NCBI GenBank assembly: GCA_965153355.1
Contig: OZ231126.1
Location: 4,774,001-4,838,000 of the forward strand
Direction: 5' to 3'
DNA length: 64,000 bases
Origin: Flaccisagitta enflata
Taxonomy: Eukaryota > Chaetognatha > Sagittoidea > Aphragmophora
This document shows, one piece after another, positions 58,700 to 64,000 of this stretch. How positions within the stretch are numbered: the first letter of the stretch is position 1; every line of letters starts with the position of its first letter. The translations under genes and the position numbers were made by a program. Under the pieces are notes generated by a model. The model did not search any database. It had not been told where the DNA came from and worked only from the letters and a program-made list of their open reading frames with translations.

Positions 58700-58907
58700 T
58701 TTAGTCGCGTGCACGCGACTCTACAACCCGCTTTGTCCGTTGGTCGGTTGGTTGGTCGGTTGGTTGGTCGGTCGGTCAAACTTTACTTTTTTTTATGATT
58801 TTATTTCTTTGACCTCACTGCTCCTGCCCAAATGGTCTGGTGACCTCAAATATGGCCCCTGCCCACCTGCACGCGACTTCGGTAGCCGTGTATCCGGCCT
58901 TGTTTTT
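58700..58907 (-). mobile_element. hairpin-tailed element beside the helicase remnant
   Basis: TTTTTAGTCGCGTGCACGCG, (GGTTGGTC)n, GGTAGCCGTGTATCCGGCCT then TGTTTTTT. One of the best preserved copies. Confidence 0.85.
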
Positions 58908-58949
58908 TGAAAGTGCCGACGCACGCAACTTAGGTCTGAAGACTTTGTT

Positions 58950-59636
<687 letters not shown>

Positions 59637-59704
59637 TACTGTATATATAGAAATGATGCAGCTGGCTCATTTCGTGTAAATGTAAGCTAAAACTACGTTT
59701 GGAA

Positions 59705-60028
<324 letters not shown>

Positions 60029-60036
60029 TTGCTTTT

Positions 60037-60590
60037 TGGGCAGCGGCCCCAAAGGGCCGATGTCCTGTAGGACACAGGGGGGAATTTCCAGACGTCCGTC
60101 CTTCCGTCCTTCCGTCCGTCCGTCGTCCGTCCGTCCGTCCGTCCCCCCCCCTGGTTGGCCATCAAGGCCTCAAATTTGTCCTCACAGCCCTAGATTTAGC
60201 CCTTCAGGCCTCAAATCAGCCTTCCAGGCCTCAAATCAGCCCCCACCCACCTCAAATCTGACCTCTAGACCTCAGATCTGCCCTCCAGACCTTCAATTAG
60301 CCTTCCAAGCATCAAATCAGCCCTCTGTGGCTCAGATTTACCCTCCAAACCTCAAATCTGCTCTCCAAGCTTTAATTCTGCCCTCTAGCCTTCAAATATG
60401 CCTTCTTTGGCCTGAATCAGTCATCTATAGCCTGAAATATGCCCCCTCAGGACGTCTGGAAATTCCCCCCTGTGTTCTACAGGACATCGGCCCTTTGGGG
60501 CCGCTGCCCTGCTCCCACTCCACTTCTTCACTGGATCGCTCCCAGCAGGGCATCGGGTACCGCTGACCATGTGCGATCCTTGGATGACTA

Positions 60591-60592
<2 letters not shown>
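60037..60592 (+). mobile_element. foldback/minisatellite element, family C, best-preserved copy
   Basis: Left arm 60037-60098 (GGCAGCGGCCCCAAAGGGCC, GTCCTGTAGGACACAGGGGG, GAATTTCCAGACGTCC). (CCGT)n follows, then 13 or so CCTCAAATCTGCCCTC units. Right arm 60451-60510 is the inverse, then AGCAGGGCATCGGGTACCGC and GACCATGTGCGATCCTTGGA. Confidence 0.9.

Positions 60593-60681
<89 letters not shown>
60593..60681. repeat. (CT)n array
   Basis: CT run of about 44 units immediately after the family C tail. Confidence 0.97.
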
Positions 60682-60684
<3 letters not shown>

Positions 60685-60696
60685 ATTCAATTTCTA

Positions 60697-60930
60697 GTTG
60701 CGGACACGCAACTCTATAAGTAGAGGCTTTGTCTGTCCATCCGTTGGTCCGTTAGTCCGTTGGTGCATTGGTCCGTCGGTCCATCACGCTTAAGTTGAAA
60801 ACGCAAAAAACATGTATTTAGGATATTGCAGTTGGTATCATTTGTGTGTGAGGAGGTTGGGGGTGTGGTTGGGATGAGGGTAGGATGCCCCTGCCCACCC
60901 GTCCTCAACAATATTGTGACCCCGCGTAAC
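60697..60930 (-). mobile_element. hairpin-tailed element, GTTGCGGACACGCAAC subtype
   Basis: CTAGTTGCGGACACGCAACT, (CCGTTGGT)n, then CTGCCCACCCGTCCTCAACA; 5' end diverged like the copies at 5120 and 36530. Confidence 0.7.
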
Positions 60931-61510
60931 ATGTTCTACTGACAAAGATTTCATAAACGCATTCATTCAGAGATTGCTCTGTCTCTGTGTCATGATGACA
61001 TGACAAGATGATACTTTTAAAACACGGCAAGCTGATGCCTCAAAATCGAGAGTGAGGCCGTCAATAGATTATGAAATTAAATTCATCCGATGGACGTGTA
61101 ATTTCAACTTCATCAATTATCAAAATGGCGAGCAACGCTGTAACCAAATCTTATCAAACAACATAGAATTTTACAATCATCAAAATACTCATTAGGATGA
61201 TTGAAAACAAAAAAATGCTAATAAAACTATATTGAAATATATTAAATATATTACTATATTGAACTATATATGAAATTATGTATGGATACTTACTAAAATA
61301 ACTTTTATGAAACAACGCGAGTCACGATGAAAATGATTTACCAGTCTAAAGGCAGATGTTCAGCGGCACCCATCCCTTGAGCCAGGATAAATACTAAGAA
61401 AGAAAAGAAGCAAACCTCGCTTGGCTTCTCAGTTCAAGCCATGATTTAGGTCTTGAAATTACAGGCTGCAAGCTCTAAAGGCAAGAGCAAGCCTTTTGGG
61501 CCATAAGTTT
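60931..61510. other. intergenic, nothing recognised
   Basis: AT-rich; a short family-C-like tail (ATGTTCAGCGGCACCCATCC) at 61346. No gene. Confidence 0.35.
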
Positions 61511-61859
61511 TATGATAGAATGGGCACAATTTGGGCATTCAAATGAAACATTATTTCTATGCACTTTTCTTGTTCCTTTTGCATGATAAGAGTCCAATCT
61601 CTTTGGAAAATTGATTAAGGCTTGATCTAGGCACTCCATCATCAATGCTGTAGTTATATAGAATTGATTGCTGGAGTTATGAGAGAAATTTCTTCCATAA
61701 TAATTTTATACAACTACATCATTGATGACGGAGTGCCTAGCTCAAGTCCAAATCAATTTTCCAAAGAGATTAGGCTCTTTATATGCAAATGGAACATGCA
61801 AAGTGCTTGGAAATTATATTTCATTCAAATGCCCAAATTGAGCCCACTCTATTGCATAA
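61511..61859. mobile_element. foldback element, ~150-bp arms
   Basis: TATGATAGAATGGGCACAAT, GCATTCAAATGAAA and CCAATCTCTTTGGAAAATTG on the left pair with inverted TTTTCCAAAGAGATTAGGCT and GAGCCCACTCTATTGCATA on the right. The centre repeats the GATGATGGAGTGCCTAG theme. No ORF. Confidence 0.7.
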
Positions 61860-61884
61860 CCATCAGGATTTCAAAATATAATTT

Positions 61885-62095
61885 TGAGTTCCCTGAAGCG
61901 GCCAAAGTCCTGTAGAACCTGGGGCAAAATGATGAATATTAGATGGCCGTAACAATGGACCACCAATTTTGCCAAGATAGACAAATGGTTATCTGGATGT
62001 ATGCACAGGGAGTTGGAGGGATGGAAAAATAGTTTTCCCATGTGGGAAAGCGCAGGAAACCAGGCCCTTTGGGGCCGCTGCTCAAAAATAAACAT
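61885..62095. repeat. partial family C fragment
   Basis: GAAGCGGCCAAAGTCCTGTA at 61896 and CCCTTTGGGGCCGCTGCTCA at 62067, diverged arms. Confidence 0.5.
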
Positions 62096-62324
62096 AAGGC
62101 ACTTCAAACACAGGACCTTAAATTTGACTCAGGGGTGGGATGCGGGGCACAATGAAGTCTTTTATTGGGGGAATGGCACAGCAGATGAGTGGGACGCCTC
62201 CATGCAGTATCTAAAAGACGGATATGACCAAACCAAAATTGGTTCAACCAAAAAGGCTTCCTCGCGATTGTCATTGCAAGGCCAAATTCCAGCACATTTC
62301 TACTGACATCTTTCAACTGTGAGC

Positions 62325-62745
62325 AACAATCAAGACTACACCCTGCCTTATCTGTTGGTCGGTGGTTGCGTCCGTTTGTTGCATTTATTTTTTTCACTTT
62401 TTTATATTTCTGCGGTCCTTGGCCTCATTGTGCCTGCCCAAATGCTCTAGTTTACCTCTGCCCAACCTGCCCAAATGCTCCAGTTTACCTCAAATATGGC
62501 CTTTGCCCACCCGCACGCGACTGGGGTAGCTGTGTATCTGGCCTTGTTTTTGTTAAACGCGTTTTCAGCGTTAACACAAATTCATGAATTTCAACAACCC
62601 CATGAAGGAGCAAGCCGGTGAACAGAGCCTACTAAAGTGGAGCGCTGCAGAACAAATGAGCGAAGTGAGCGGCGCCAGCAAACAAACATAGCAAGCGATC
62701 GAGTGGCCAGTTTATAAAGCAATTGTCATGTGTGGAAACTGGCCC
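62325..62745 (-). mobile_element. hairpin-family 5' end plus family G repeat
   Basis: GTTGGTCGGTGG..., CCCGCACGCGACTGGGGTAG, CTGTGTATCTGGCCTTGTTT (to 62550), then a family G segment (GAGCGAAGTGAGCGGCGCCA). Confidence 0.6.
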
Positions 62746-63870
62746 TTAATCAATGATAAGCTGGAATTGCGTCAATATTGTCCAATACGTAATCAATTGA
62801 GATGACAAATAAATGTCTTTCCTGAAAAAAAAATGTCTTGACATGAAAATCAAATGCGTACATGAAACATTGATAATCATAATACATATATGATATATTA
62901 CGCATTCAATTTTTAGAGTACTTCAGAATGTCAGACTTGTCAAAATTTCAGACATTCTAGTTTAATATACATAAGAGAGTTGGCTCAAGAGTATAACAGT
63001 AGTGACAGAAAATTTGATACAGAACTTTTTGACACTCTCTATTGATTTATTGACAACTTTGGTTATCATTCAATATCAAACAATACATCATTTGAAAGTT
63101 TATCAAAAGTTCTTCAAAAGCTTATTTTATGCGAGTTGGTCAGTCCTTTGGTTTGGCCTCAGTATTGAGTTGAAGTATGGTGGTTATGACTTTTCTACTC
63201 AGGATTTGAAATTATATAAAAGAACTTTGCATCTGTTTTTTTCTACTCCAGCCCAAATTACCTCCAAAAAATAAGAAAGGCCATAATTCTCAAATACTAT
63301 AGATCAGCAGGTAAAATGATGGACCAACTAATAGCCTGACGCAGCAGCACAAAGAGCCGTGGAGCAAAAATCAAGTATTGAAGGATTTACGGATAAAATT
63401 CTCCTAAAATGATCATCATTTGACCATCATAATTAAAATCATTACTAAGCATAAACCATAAGAGCAAAATATCTCCACAAGGTCAGGTTTTGAAGCACTT
63501 TGGAAGAGTTTGCAAAGAAAATTCAATGCGAGGTTGAAAAATACTTCCGATTAGCCATATATCCATGCAAGATAGCGATCAACTTTGTATCAAATTTTCT
63601 GTCGCTACCTAAGAGTTTAGATAATAGAGTTTAATATACATAAAAGAGTTCGCATAAGAGTATGCATAAGAGTTTACATGATAGAGATTAATATGCATAA
63701 GAAAGTGTTTGGCTTAAGCACGGTATTGACTAAGCTGGAAAAAAAAAGCAAAATATGCTTGTCAACAGACTACATTTAGAAAATTGAAATTAAACCAAGT
63801 CATAGAAGTAAAGCAAAAAGAATAGGCTTCTTTTGTTTTAATTTTGAGCAGCAAAGACAGCAAAGACAGC
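62746..63870. other. right flank, no supported gene
   Basis: AT-rich; an open frame at 63002-63274 has no recognisable features. AGAGTTTAATATACATAAGA repeats occur near 62960 and 63630. Confidence 0.35.
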
Positions 63871-64000
63871 AAAGAAACGCGGTTAGGAACACCATGGTCG
63901 AAAACAGCTGAGAAACGCAGTTAGGAACACCATGGTCAATAACAACTAAGAAGTGCGGTTAGGAACAGCATGGTCAATAACAGCTGTGAAATGCGGTTAG
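63846..64000. repeat. ~40-bp tandem repeat running off the window
   Basis: AGACAGCAA units, then four copies of AACGCGGTTAGGAACACCAT plus GGTCAATAACAGCTGAG; continues beyond the end. Confidence 0.85.

Noticed and set aside
63002-63274. 90-residue frame near the right end
   Set aside because: No homologous motif or splice context seen; insufficient support.

Overview
This is a eukaryotic nuclear window from an invertebrate animal. Genes have GT-AG introns and sit in repeat-choked, AT-leaning DNA full of microsatellites, foldback elements and nested transposons. I cannot name the species. A SID-1/SIDT dsRNA-channel gene, a BTB/POZ gene of the SPOP-like kind and Helentron-type helicase remains all fit an arthropod or another ecdysozoan or lophotrochozoan with a large genome. 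No prokaryotic feature is present.

Layout. (1) 1.3-20.4 kb, minus strand: a SID-1/SIDT-family gene that I can resolve into 16 phase-compatible exons (about 991 codons). Its introns hold many transposons, satellites and tetranucleotide arrays. (2) 20.5-30.2 kb: gene-poor, with TTG and GAAT arrays, foldback elements, minisatellites and one doubtful coding fragment. (3) 30.3-34.1 kb, plus strand: a BTB/POZ protein gene in two exons. A serine/glycine tract of about 107 residues interrupts the BTB fold, and the 3' end is partly duplicated. (4) 34.3-37.5 kb: GA/CT arrays and small elements, including a hAT MITE with a perfect 8-bp target duplication. (5) 37.6-46.6 kb, minus strand: a gene I reconstruct as signal peptide, pentraxin/LamG-like domain, Cys-rich segment, sushi-like region, one transmembrane helix, three cytoplasmic repeats and a C3HC4 RING finger (809 residues if two insertions are removed). 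The insertions are a 3.45-kb TA-flanked transposon in exon 2 and a tRNA-derived SINE in exon 4. A third element (pogo/Tigger-like) sits 2 nt inside the first intron. (6) 46.6-56.8 kb: a 2.9-kb tandem segmental duplication carrying small candidate exons of an unrecognised minus-strand gene, one copy with a stop. (7) 56.8-58.6 kb, minus strand: a decayed PIF1-like helicase plus endonuclease ORF, as in Helentrons. (8) 58.7-64 kb: TA and CT arrays, foldback MITEs and hairpin/minisatellite elements.

The recurrent theme is non-autonomous mobile DNA. One family (over 20 copies) ends in a GTCGCGTGCACGCGAC-type hairpin, carries CCGA/ACGG tandem repeats and begins ACAAGGCCGGATACACGG. Its structure matches Helentron-associated elements, and a Helentron-like ORF lies in the same window. 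The most notable protein finding is the apparent transmembrane pentraxin-sushi-RING receptor-type E3 ligase.
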